Positions 1 to 5,688 of a stretch of 11,632 bases of DNA are shown here, piece after piece (within the stretch, counting starts at the first letter, position 1; each line of letters opens with the position of its first letter). Source of the DNA: Tepidisphaeraceae bacterium (GTDB lineage Bacteria > Planctomycetota > Phycisphaerae > Tepidisphaerales > Tepidisphaeraceae). The stretch covers positions 1 through 11,632 of the forward strand of contig JANWHF010000347.1 in NCBI GenBank assembly GCA_025450555.1, given 5' to 3'. Both the position numbers and the translations under genes were made by a program. The notes beneath the pieces are model-generated. The model made no database searches and had not been told where the DNA came from. It worked only from the letters and a program-made list of their open reading frames with translations.

Positions 1-86
1 CCGCGCACGAAGTAAGCGGATTTGGGCGGGCGACTGCGATGCGCAGCCCACGCCGCGTCGCGCTAATCCGCTTACTTCGTGCGCGG
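1..86. repeat. Perfect 22-bp inverted repeat with structured 42-nt loop
   Basis: Bases 1-22 are the exact reverse complement of bases 65-86. The loop is itself foldable: TGGGC (23-27) pairs with GCCCA (46-50), and TGCG (35-38) pairs with CGCA (42-45). The whole 86 bases would therefore form a long hairpin or cruciform. The left arm starts at the first base of the window, so the element may be longer. No reading frame is associated with it. It could be a repetitive extragenic palindrome, a miniature element, or a terminator of a gene lying to the left. The T-tract expected of a simple intrinsic terminator is missing on the right (CTCTTTAATC follows). Confidence 0.8.
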
Positions 87-210
87 CTCTTTAATCATCC
101 ATTCATGCTAACTGCAACACCTCGTCCCTCAGGTCCGGGTCGGACCTTGAAGATGCGTTCGCAGATTTGCCTTCAATCCTCCGGCCCGAGACTGCATAAT
201 GCCTTGACGC

Positions 211-570
211 ATGTCTCAACTCTTCTTCAAGGGGCCACTCCAGGCCGCGATTCGCGCGGGCACAAAGACCACGACGATCCGGCGTTGGGCCAAGCCGCTG
301 CTCACCGCCGGTCAACGCGCCTATGCACCAGGCGTGGGTTGGCTGGAGATTACCGATGTTCAAGAGCTTTCGCTGGAGCGATTGACCAAAGAAGAAGCAA
401 AAGCCGACGGATTCGCGACGGCGGATGCTTTATGCAAGGCCCTGCGCGAGATGTATCCCGACACGCGCGGGGATGGAAAGCATTGGTATCGCGTCGGATT
501 CAAAATTTCAGAGCTGGCGCCGCCCCGCCGACGTGCTTCGGACGAGATTCCAAACCTGTTTGTGCGTTAA
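211..570 (+). CDS. ASCH-domain protein (putative RNA-binding)
   Basis: This 119-residue protein fits a single ASCH domain, a small beta-barrel fold related to PUA that is proposed to bind RNA and is found in stand-alone regulators and enzymes of unclear function. The N-terminal block 'FKGPLQAAIRAGTKTTTIRRW' carries the family signature: G17, K19, T22 and R24 in the G-x-K-x-x-T-x-R pattern. A later GDGKHWYRVGFKI strand (about 87-99) matches the usual last strand. The tail after residue 102 is basic and low in complexity. The ATG at 211 is the first start in frame before the domain. It has no Shine-Dalgarno sequence, but a TGCATAAT -10-like box lies just upstream (193-200). The next gene, 161 bases downstream, is also on the plus strand, with no sign of co-transcription. 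The domain assignment is fairly sure; the biological role is unknown. Confidence 0.8.
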   Translation: MSQLFFKGPLQAAIRAGTKTTTIRRWAKPLLTAGQRAYAPGVGWLEITDVQELSLERLTKEEAKADGFATADALCKALREMYPDTRGDGKHWYRVGFKISELAPPRRRASDEIPNLFVR

Positions 571-721
571 TTCATGCCGGTCGTTCCGATGCGCTCAAGA
601 CTGCCGATGGAGGCAGGGCCTTAAAGTTGTTGCGGCCCGCACGTCCGGTTCTCCTTAGCTTGCTGCCGCACTTTCCCAATTCTACGTTTCTGGCACGCAC
701 AACAGCCTTCGATTCGTTGAT

Positions 722-726
722 GGAGG
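722..726 (+). promoter_or_regulatory. Shine-Dalgarno GGAGG fixing the start at 732
   Basis: GGAGG lies five bases before the ATG at 732. This is one of the few strong ribosome-binding sites in the window. It argues that translation begins at 732, not at the many upstream in-frame starts of an open frame reaching back to base 39. That upstream frame crosses the ASCH gene out of phase and has no protein-like character. Confidence 0.7.
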
Positions 727-731
727 TAGCC

Positions 732-1358
732 ATGCTTGCAGTTCGCTTGAAAAAGACATTGGATTTCCCGATCGAATCCCTGCCGGAACTCAACCCGCTT
801 GTGGGCCGGTACGTGGAGATCATCGCCATTGAGACGGCATTGGAAGAAACGGCGCCGGCTGTTCCTCCCGCGGCGACGATCCCCCCGCCACCGCCTCCGG
901 CCGCAGAGCCTCAGCCTCTCCGGCAGCGCGTGCGCGTGTGCGGCATGGTCGCAGGCGTGAGCGACGGCGGCGACACGTTCCGCCTGGCGTTGGATGAATC
1001 GCAGGCTGTTCCCTGTGCCTGGGCGGGCGAAGGACCGTCGCCAGCGGTTGGCGCTGCTGGAAGGAAGATGGTGGTCGCGGGCACTGGCGTTTTCGATTCC
1101 AGCGGAAAACTCATCCGGGTGGACGTAAAGGCGGGCACGCAGGCGATGCAGGCCGATCTGCGATTTGCGCGGATGCCCCTGTTTGGCGAGCTGCCCGATG
1201 ATGATGCGGAGTTAATTCCTGCCTATAGCGACCCGATTCCGTTGTTGGGCCCGGTTGCGCCGGCTCCGGTGCCTGAGCAGGCCCCCCGACCTGCACTTTC
1301 CGCGAAAACCAGTTTTCGTGAATTATTTGGCGTCAATGCCATCGATGAGACGGAATGA
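732..1358 (+). CDS. Uncharacterised proline-rich two-part protein
   Basis: I do not recognise this 208-residue protein. It has three visible parts. Residues 1-36 (ending LVGRYVEIIAIE) resemble the short segments of small antitoxin-like proteins in which a target residue block is followed by 'GxxVEIIV'. A proline/alanine linker follows at about 41-62 and includes six consecutive prolines. Residues 66-140 form a beta-rich block with V/G-rich strands (RVRVCGMVAGV, FRLALDE, KMVVAGTGVFDSSGKLIRVDV), which could be a small barrel, perhaps OB-like. The acidic C-terminal part ends in SFRELFGVNAIDETE. There is no signal peptide or membrane segment, so it is probably cytoplasmic. It ends 19 bases before the stop codon of the convergent response-regulator gene. 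Function unknown; the antitoxin resemblance is only an impression. Confidence 0.72.
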   Translation: MLAVRLKKTLDFPIESLPELNPLVGRYVEIIAIETALEETAPAVPPAATIPPPPPPAAEPQPLRQRVRVCGMVAGVSDGGDTFRLALDESQAVPCAWAGEGPSPAVGAAGRKMVVAGTGVFDSSGKLIRVDVKAGTQAMQADLRFARMPLFGELPDDDAELIPAYSDPIPLLGPVAPAPVPEQAPRPALSAKTSFRELFGVNAIDETE

Positions 1359-1377
1359 CATTAATCGATGAACGCAA

Positions 1378-1803
1378 TTAATTCGGCGAAGCAAACGGTT
1401 GCGGGCTATGCGTTTCGCGCAGCTTCGGCCCAGCGCACTCATCGATGGCGCGGCGGAGGTCCGACAGATCATAGTGAGCCTTGAAGAAAATCTGTCGCAC
1501 GTCCAGCGCCTGGGCATTATTGAGATGAGGCCCTTTTTCATAGGCCGTCAGCATGATGACCGGCATGCGTTGCCAGCGGAGATAGGAGCGAATGACTTCG
1601 AGAAATCGCACCCCGTCCATCTCCGGCATCATCGCATCGAGGATGATGACCGCAGGCATTTGCGTCGTCACCTTATGCAGTGCCTCGCGGCCCGTCCCTG
1701 CCGATTCGACCCGATACCCTGCCTTGGACAGGTAGCGGCAAACCGCTTCCCTGCCATCAGGTTCATCGTCGACGACAAGCACATAAGGATCGCAATTATT
1801 CAT
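1378..1803 (-). CDS. Stand-alone response-regulator receiver (CheY-like)
   Basis: A 141-residue receiver domain with no output domain. All residues for phosphorylation and signalling are present: acidic pair D12-D13 in VDDE, phospho-acceptor D56 in IILDAMMPEMDG, T86 in MLTAY and K108 in FFKAH. Residues 122-141 form a short polar tail. Proteins of this kind take a phosphoryl group from a histidine kinase and act by binding a partner protein. No kinase or phosphotransferase is encoded in the window, so its partner must lie elsewhere. The upstream gene on the same strand is 196 bases away, so an operon is unlikely. The 5' leader holds a small hairpin (TCCGGG 1828-1833 with CCCGGA 1842-1847) and no clear Shine-Dalgarno sequence. 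The family call is firm. Confidence 0.93.
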   Translation of the reverse strand: MNNCDPYVLVVDDEPDGREAVCRYLSKAGYRVESAGTGREALHKVTTQMPAVIILDAMMPEMDGVRFLEVIRSYLRWQRMPVIMLTAYEKGPHLNNAQALDVRQIFFKAHYDLSDLRRAIDECAGPKLRETHSPQPFASPN

Positions 1804-1827
1804 GAGAGCCTACCAACAACAGAGTAA

Positions 1828-1847
1828 TCCGGGACACCTTTCCCGGA
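1828..1847 (-). promoter_or_regulatory. Small hairpin in the leader of the receiver gene
   Basis: TCCGGG (1828-1833) and CCCGGA (1842-1847) form a perfect 6-bp stem with an 8-base loop, 25 to 44 bases upstream of the receiver start on the minus strand. It could affect translation or be a weak attenuator. It could also be chance, as a stem this short is common in GC-rich DNA. Confidence 0.25.
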
Positions 1848-1999
1848 GAACGGAAAGTGACGCAGCAACCAATGTGCCAGGTTTTGCCCTTATTGCTCAG
1901 TGCGACCCCTCATTTCGGCTCCGTCAGTTGTGCCTGGGGAGTAACTTATTTGCGAAAATCGAGTAACAATGGATCAACCCGCCGATCGGTCGATCGAAA

Positions 2000-3637
2000 C
2001 TACATCAAAGGCTTGCTCGGAACGCCCACCGCGATTTCAAATATGGGCTCCCAACCAGTTTGCTCAAGCCCAAAGAAGGTGCGGATGTCGTCATCATAGA
2101 AAGCACTGATGCCGCATGCGCCGAGCTTCAGCGCAACGGCGGCCATGTAGATGCGTTCGCCCAAGAGGCCGGCCTCGAGATGCGCCAGTCGATAGAGATC
2201 GGGACCCGCGCCGTGGAGAAGGGTATGAAGATTGGCGGTCATGAAGCAGATGGCCGACGCGTCACCGATGAAACTCTGCTCGGTGGAAAGATAGGCCGAG
2301 TCTTTGCGAAATTCGCCCGCGCGAAGCAGCGCCCAGTGATCGGTTGCCGGATGGTAATACCAGATGCCGCTGTCCATGCCCACGACGGAGTTGATGATCC
2401 AGAAAGGCCGGATCAGCGCGGCATGCGGCCCATCGGGAAACAGCGGCAGCACGCTTCCGCCGCGAAATGTCGAACGATTAAGCGTGATAAGCTGATCGCG
2501 CGAAATGGCGCGCTGCTCGAATTGCCGGACGCTTCGCCGCGCCAGCAGCACTTGTCTGACCGAAGGACCAGCCGGCGGCGACTCGAACAGTTCCATCCTC
2601 GTCGAAAGCTTCTTTTCCGGGACAGGCGTCAGCTCCGTGAACGGCGGCCGAATTTCGCGGACCGGCATTCCGGGCGCGACGCAATCCTGGTGCGTCGCCA
2701 GGATCGAGCCATACGGCACGAACTCCGCCGACAGCGGCTTACGCGGAATCACCGGCATGGAATTGGGCGCGGGCGGCCGACTCCCGCGCGGAATTTCCAT
2801 GGGAGTCATTGCAGTGTCGGCCCAGATCACCATCGCCTGCACTGACTCGGCCACGCCGAAATCGGCATTCGCGGGGATGCCAATCAGGTCGCGCATCGTG
2901 TTGTCGTTGACCAGGAATCGAGGCATCGTCGCAATGCCCAGCGCGTTGGCGGCGCCCACCAGATTCTGCACCAAATGTCCCGCGTCCAGCAGCGCGCAGC
3001 GATAGCCGCGCTGGCGATAGCGCCAGGCGGAGCGCCAGTAAGGCGTCGAAACCAGAATCATCGCCGGCACCGATTTGATGAAATCCAGGTCCGGCCGGCC
3101 GCGCTTGATCTGAAACATCGCTTCGACGCCGCCGCGCATTTTCCGCAGGGCGAATTCGCGAATGCTGTAGTGGTAAAGGCCCGGCTCAACCCCTTCGATG
3201 CCAAATGCTGCGACATATAGCTCGAACGGATACAGCCCGCCGCTGCTGGGGCAGGTGCGAAGCCATTGCATGCCGGCCGGCCCCTGCTTCTCGACGGTCA
3301 TTCCATTGGACAGGTAAAGCCAGGTGGCCAGCGTCTTGATGTTCTGCGGCGGCTGCAGCAGGCTTTCGGGAACGGCCGCCAGCCCTTCGGCCAGCAGCGA
3401 AAGCGTCGGCACCGGCGCATCCAGAAGATTAGTGGGCAGCGCCGTCTTGGGAAGTTCAGTGAAGGTGCGATAAGGGCTCGGCTGCGCTTTCCAATCCAGC
3501 ACGATCGGATTGGCGCGGACCGATTGATAGCTGTATTTGGTCGAGCGATGAAACTCGAACACCCGCTCCACGCGATCGGCAACGTCGCGCGGGAGCTTTG
3601 CTGCTTCGGAATCTGTCGTGGTCAGCCAGTCGTTCAC
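2000..3637 (-). CDS. SagB/ThcOx-family nitroreductase, two-domain
   Basis: A 545-residue FMN-dependent dehydrogenase-like protein made of two tandem nitroreductase domains. Domain 1 (about 75-270) has the SagB signature TCPSSGGLYPFELYV at 128-142 and the helix block LLDAGHLVQNLVGAANALGIATMPRF at 216-241. Domain 2 (about 358-540) begins LLARRSVRQF and carries HLEAGLLGERIYMAAVALKLG (486-506), CGISAFYDDD and EIAVG. The second domain lacks the PSxGGLYP block, which suggests a divergent partner fold. SagB relatives oxidise azoline rings in thiazole/oxazole-modified peptides, but many stand-alone copies exist with unknown substrates. No YcaO, ThiF-like or precursor-peptide gene is visible here, so a peptide-maturation role is unsupported. 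The start is GTG at 3637. No Shine-Dalgarno sequence is evident, and an in-frame stop upstream at 3677-3679 limits alternatives. Probably cytoplasmic. Confidence 0.9.
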   Translation of the reverse strand: MNDWLTTTDSEAAKLPRDVADRVERVFEFHRSTKYSYQSVRANPIVLDWKAQPSPYRTFTELPKTALPTNLLDAPVPTLSLLAEGLAAVPESLLQPPQNIKTLATWLYLSNGMTVEKQGPAGMQWLRTCPSSGGLYPFELYVAAFGIEGVEPGLYHYSIREFALRKMRGGVEAMFQIKRGRPDLDFIKSVPAMILVSTPYWRSAWRYRQRGYRCALLDAGHLVQNLVGAANALGIATMPRFLVNDNTMRDLIGIPANADFGVAESVQAMVIWADTAMTPMEIPRGSRPPAPNSMPVIPRKPLSAEFVPYGSILATHQDCVAPGMPVREIRPPFTELTPVPEKKLSTRMELFESPPAGPSVRQVLLARRSVRQFEQRAISRDQLITLNRSTFRGGSVLPLFPDGPHAALIRPFWIINSVVGMDSGIWYYHPATDHWALLRAGEFRKDSAYLSTEQSFIGDASAICFMTANLHTLLHGAGPDLYRLAHLEAGLLGERIYMAAVALKLGACGISAFYDDDIRTFFGLEQTGWEPIFEIAVGVPSKPLM

Positions 3638-3917
3638 GTGCGGTCCATCACACCGAGGAGGCCCGAAAGGAGGCCGCTAACCGGACTTAGAGCCGGGCGC
3701 CTGCGGTTGAGGTGCAACATCCGCCGGCCTTGCGACCCGTTCATCACTTTATTCGGCGCGTCCAGTCCCGTCCATTGATCGGATCATTTTCCCGGCAAGG
3801 TCCGAGAAAAATTCGCCGTTTGTTTGCCCCGCGCCTTCGGCACGGATGTGGCACGCGCAACATGTGAGTGGGAAAGCTGGCATGGGAAGCGCATACGTCC
3901 CGCGATATACTGGCCCC
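3638..3917. other. Divergent intergenic region, 280 bases
   Basis: This region separates two divergently transcribed genes and should hold both promoters. I see no gene in it. Two direct copies of AGGAGGCC lie 11 bases apart near 3656-3675, close to the nitroreductase start. A -10-like box at 3906-3911 serves the plus-strand gene. No terminator or operator palindrome stands out. Confidence 0.5.
3906..3911 (+). promoter_or_regulatory. -10 box TATACT, apparently leaderless promoter
   Basis: TATACT ends exactly six bases before the ATG at 3918. With the usual geometry (hexamer at -12 to -7), transcription would start on the A of that ATG, giving a leaderless mRNA. There is no Shine-Dalgarno sequence before 3918, which fits. 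A recognisable -35 hexamer is lacking, so confidence is moderate. Confidence 0.4.
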
Positions 3918-4424
3918 ATGGTCGACTACAAATGCGTATCCATTTACCTCGGTAAATCACCAGCCGCTCCGTATGCGCTGCCTGCAAATGCTCTGGTTAG
4001 CCCTGAAGGAAAGCCGGAATTCCTTTGTCAGCAGTTAAAGCGCAGCCTGCTGGAAGGCAAAGGCGAGCCGGCGCCTTTTCGGGCGAAAATCCAGATCCCC
4101 GAGCTTCCGCCGGTGGACGTGAAGTGGAGACCGGTCGGCCAGACCGCGGGCATCGGCTACTGGGAACGCCCCCCGCGTGTCGGCGCTGCCAGCCTGCTGC
4201 TCAATGGCACCGAGTTTGACAATGAGCGCACGAAGCTGAGGACCGAACTGCGCGTCCAGGCGTTGGCGGTGCCGCCGCGCGTCTGGGAGGTCGTGGACAA
4301 GGAAGTCAAGCCGCTGTGCGTCAATCTGTTTTTTGATCTCTACTCCTTCACCGACCCCGTCATCGCCACCGGCGCCTGGGCGCTGGCCAAAACTTTTTTT
4401 TCGATGTTTGCGACGGCGGAGTGA
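3918..4424 (+). CDS. Hypothetical protein, 168 aa
   Basis: I do not recognise this protein. It starts MVDYKCVSIYLG and has a proline-rich middle with IPELPPVDVKWRPVG near 58-72. Next come a charged helix around 97-112 (EFDNERTKLRTELRVQALAV) and a hydrophobic C-terminal part rich in aromatic residues (LCVNLFFDLYSF, WALAKTFFSMF). It contains no clear signal peptide, cofactor motif or zinc site. The C-terminal hydrophobic stretches are broken by charged residues and look more like buried helices than a membrane anchor. I prefer the ATG at 3918 to ones at 3882 and 3846 because it sits directly behind a -10 box. The earlier starts would add 12-24 residues of poor quality. Codon use and GC content match the neighbours, and the opposite frames are weaker. 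Single-gene unit; function unknown. Confidence 0.65.
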   Translation: MVDYKCVSIYLGKSPAAPYALPANALVSPEGKPEFLCQQLKRSLLEGKGEPAPFRAKIQIPELPPVDVKWRPVGQTAGIGYWERPPRVGAASLLLNGTEFDNERTKLRTELRVQALAVPPRVWEVVDKEVKPLCVNLFFDLYSFTDPVIATGAWALAKTFFSMFATAE

Positions 4425-4530
4425 AATCCCGCTCGGGAACAGACGTGACGCGATCGACCCGTTTGCCGTCATGCTATACCTATTCCGCTGGAGCGGCAGC
4501 TCGTTCAACAGGTGAACCCCGGGGCGGTGC

Positions 4531-4707
4531 ATGAAGCCCGGCGATGTGGTCTGGATCGTTTTTCCCGGCGTGGTCCAGACCAAGAGCCGACCCGCCGTCA
4601 TTCTTTCCTCGGCCACTTACCACACGACCCGTCCCGACGTCATCGTTGGCCTCGTCACCAGCCAAATTTATTTCAGACCGAAGACCATCCCAAAGTGCTG
4701 CTTGTAG
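4531..4707 (+). pseudogene. MazF/PemK-family toxin, N-terminal half only
   Basis: This 58-codon frame opens MKPGDVVWIVFPGVVQTKSR and continues RPAVILSS...DVIVGLVTSQ. It is an excellent match to the first 45 or so residues of MazF/PemK-type endoribonuclease toxins: the GDVVW strand, the R-PAVILS strand and the conserved VGLVTSQ strand. Family members are usually about 110-120 residues. Here the similarity stops after Q45 (base 4665), and 13 unrelated codons run into TAG at 4705. The C-terminal strands and helix needed for the dimer and active site are gone, so it should not make a working RNase. No antitoxin gene is visible upstream in 4425-4530. The repeat block at 4738-4757 begins 30 bases after the stop, so loss of the 3' half may be linked to that element. 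The call of a MazF remnant is strong; the cause of the truncation is inference. Confidence 0.85.
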
Positions 4708-4737
4708 GGCGGAAGAAAAAGGGGTTCCCACGAATTA

Positions 4738-4757
4738 TGGCCGAAATGAATAGTGAC
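4738..4757 (+). repeat. Dispersed repeat block 1, copy near mazF remnant
   Basis: This 20-base block matches the one at 10757-10776 at 18 of 20 positions (consensus TGGCCGAAAYGARTAGTGAC). Both copies lie in non-coding DNA beside a toxin-antitoxin remnant. Confidence 0.65.
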
Positions 4758-4776
4758 CCGCTCGCGCCACATTTCG
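4748..4776 (+). repeat. Degenerate repeat block 2, copy A
   Basis: Starts AATAGTGAC and continues CGCTCGCGCCACATTTCG. It aligns with the block at 4801-4830 (AATAGTGATG..GGCTCGCGTCACTTTCG) with a few substitutions and short gaps. The two are direct copies about 53 bases apart. It overlaps the end of repeat block 1. Confidence 0.5.
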
Positions 4777-4800
4777 TTACGTCTAATTCCACGCAACGTA

Positions 4801-4830
4801 GAAATAGTGATGATGGCTCGCGTCACTTTC
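4801..4830 (+). repeat. Repeat block 2, copy B, directly before cupin gene
   Basis: Shares 24 of 30 aligned positions with 11489-11517, including the uninterrupted 14-mer ATGGCTCGCGTCAC. It also contains GTGA (4807-4810) and TCAC (4823-4826) as short inverted arms, so an operator for a dimeric regulator is possible. It ends two bases before the Shine-Dalgarno sequence of the cupin gene. Confidence 0.6.
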
Positions 4831-4831
4831 G

Positions 4832-4837
4832 AAGGAG
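4832..4837 (+). promoter_or_regulatory. Shine-Dalgarno AAGGAG of the cupin gene
   Basis: AAGGAG with a seven-base spacer to ATG 4845 decides the start. The open frame continues upstream without a stop through the mazF remnant in another phase, but that extension is not protein-like. Confidence 0.75.
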
Positions 4838-4844
4838 CAGAATC

Positions 4845-5180
4845 ATGTACCACATCAAGCGCGCCGCTGACCAGGGCGATTGGACGGCGCTAAGCTTCGC
4901 GGGTGTAACGCTCCGCGTCCTTGACGGCGACCCAACGACTGGGGAAGCCACTGTCCTCACCCGCTTGGCGCCTGGGGCGACAATCCCGAAGCACCGGCAC
5001 ACCCATGCGGACGAAGCGGTCTTCGTCGTCGAAGGCGATTTCGTGGAAGACCGAATTTCCTACGGCCCCGGCGCGTACTTTGCCGGTCGGGCGGGCACCG
5101 ACCACGGCCCGCACACTTCGAAGACAGGGTGCACGTTGCTCACGCGCTTCAGTGCCGCGCTCGATTTCATCCATTCTTAA
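4845..5180 (+). CDS. Small cupin-domain protein (ChrR-like cupin)
   Basis: A 111-residue protein built of one cupin beta-barrel. Cupin motif 1 is PGATIPKHRHTHADEAVFVVEG (43-64), with metal-ligand candidates H50, H52 (or H54) and E57. Motif 2 is YGPGAYFAGRAGTDHGPHTS, with H87 or H90 as the further ligand. The arrangement resembles the anti-sigma-factor ChrR cupin and related small metal-binding cupins. Without an anti-sigma N-terminal domain it could be a dioxygenase-like or sensor protein, and the substrate is unknown. No signal peptide, so cytoplasmic. Its 3' end overlaps the convergent esterase remnant by 14 bases. Repeat copy B sits immediately upstream and might carry its control region. 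Confidence 0.85.
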   Translation: MYHIKRAADQGDWTALSFAGVTLRVLDGDPTTGEATVLTRLAPGATIPKHRHTHADEAVFVVEGDFVEDRISYGPGAYFAGRAGTDHGPHTSKTGCTLLTRFSAALDFIHS

Positions 5181-5688
5181 ACAACAACGGTGCGAACTGA
5201 ATCAGGCTTCGCCGCCACGTCAACCATTCGTGCGCGGTATTGGGAGACTCGTAGAAGACGCTGTTAACGCCGGCCTGATTCATCGCCTCAACGTTGGCCC
5301 TGGCGGTTGCGCCGTTCTCACGGCTTCCATAGCTGATGAACAACAGCTTCACATTCTGCTTGAACGACGCCATGTCAGGAATGTCCGAAGGGGCGATGCT
5401 GCCGCCGCTGAGGACGCAGATATGAGAAAACATATCGAGGTGGGCCAGGCTGATCCTGCGAGTTTGCATGCCGCCCATCGAGAGGCCGGCAATGGCGCGG
5501 TTCGGACGGTCTGTATACACCCGGTAATTCGATTCGATGCAGGGCACGATGTCGTTGATGAAATCCTGCGTGAACTCATCCGCGGGCCGCCCGGGGGTTC
5601 CACCCGCCAGAACATATCGCGCGCAGCCCGGCGCATCTTGCCAAGTTGCGACGCGAACTTGTAAAATCCGGACATGGCTGACAAACAC
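5167..5688 (-). pseudogene. Esterase (CE1/enterochelin-esterase-like), 5' truncated
   Basis: This 173-residue frame is the C-terminal part of an alpha/beta-hydrolase of the putative esterase family, which includes feruloyl and acetyl-xylan esterases. Visible are EFTQDFINDIVPCIESNYRVYTDR (38-61), the nucleophile elbow GLSMGG with S70, and the catalytic histidine H153 in NTAHEW. Family members normally have a further N-terminal half: a signal peptide, the PVLYLLHG oxyanion-hole strand and an MPDG region. Here this is replaced by about 30 unrelated residues (MFVSHVRILQVRVATWQDAP). Without the oxyanion strand it should be inactive, so I treat it as a remnant even though the frame is open. Its first codons overlap the divergent AraC-type gene (5674-5688), and its 3' end overlaps the cupin gene. 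No missing half is seen on either strand further upstream. Confidence 0.72.
5638..5667 (+). promoter_or_regulatory. Sigma70-like promoter of the PAS-AraC gene, leaderless
   Basis: TTGCCA (5638-5643) and TAAAAT (5662-5667) are separated by 18 bases. The -10 box ends six bases before ATG 5674, so the predicted first transcribed base is the A of that ATG. This is the same geometry as at 3906-3918. It supports 5674 as the start despite the absence of a Shine-Dalgarno sequence. The promoter lies inside the truncated esterase frame. Confidence 0.5.

Noticed and set aside
39..731. Long open frame continuing upstream of the proline-rich protein, out of phase with the ASCH gene
   Set aside because: The sequence is arginine-rich and not protein-like, it overlaps a recognised domain in another phase, and the Shine-Dalgarno sequence points to 732.
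1359..1382. ATTAAT pair between the convergent genes as a bidirectional terminator
   Set aside because: Six A/T pairs around an 11-base loop are too weak, and no T-tract follows.
2060..2845. 261-residue plus-strand open frame opposite the nitroreductase gene
   Set aside because: The opposite strand encodes a well-conserved two-domain enzyme, and the plus frame is a basic, low-quality shadow.
2000..3637. Azole-type RiPP biosynthesis cluster
   Set aside because: Only the SagB-like enzyme is present; no cyclase, precursor or exporter is visible, so a cluster cannot be claimed.
4738..4830. Known insertion-sequence end
   Set aside because: The short repeats recall multi-repeat ends of some insertion sequences, but no transposase is found in the window and I cannot name a matching family.
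4512..4844. In-frame extension of the cupin gene upstream through the mazF remnant
   Set aside because: Composition is arginine/histidine-rich and unlike a protein, and a good ribosome site sits before ATG 4845.
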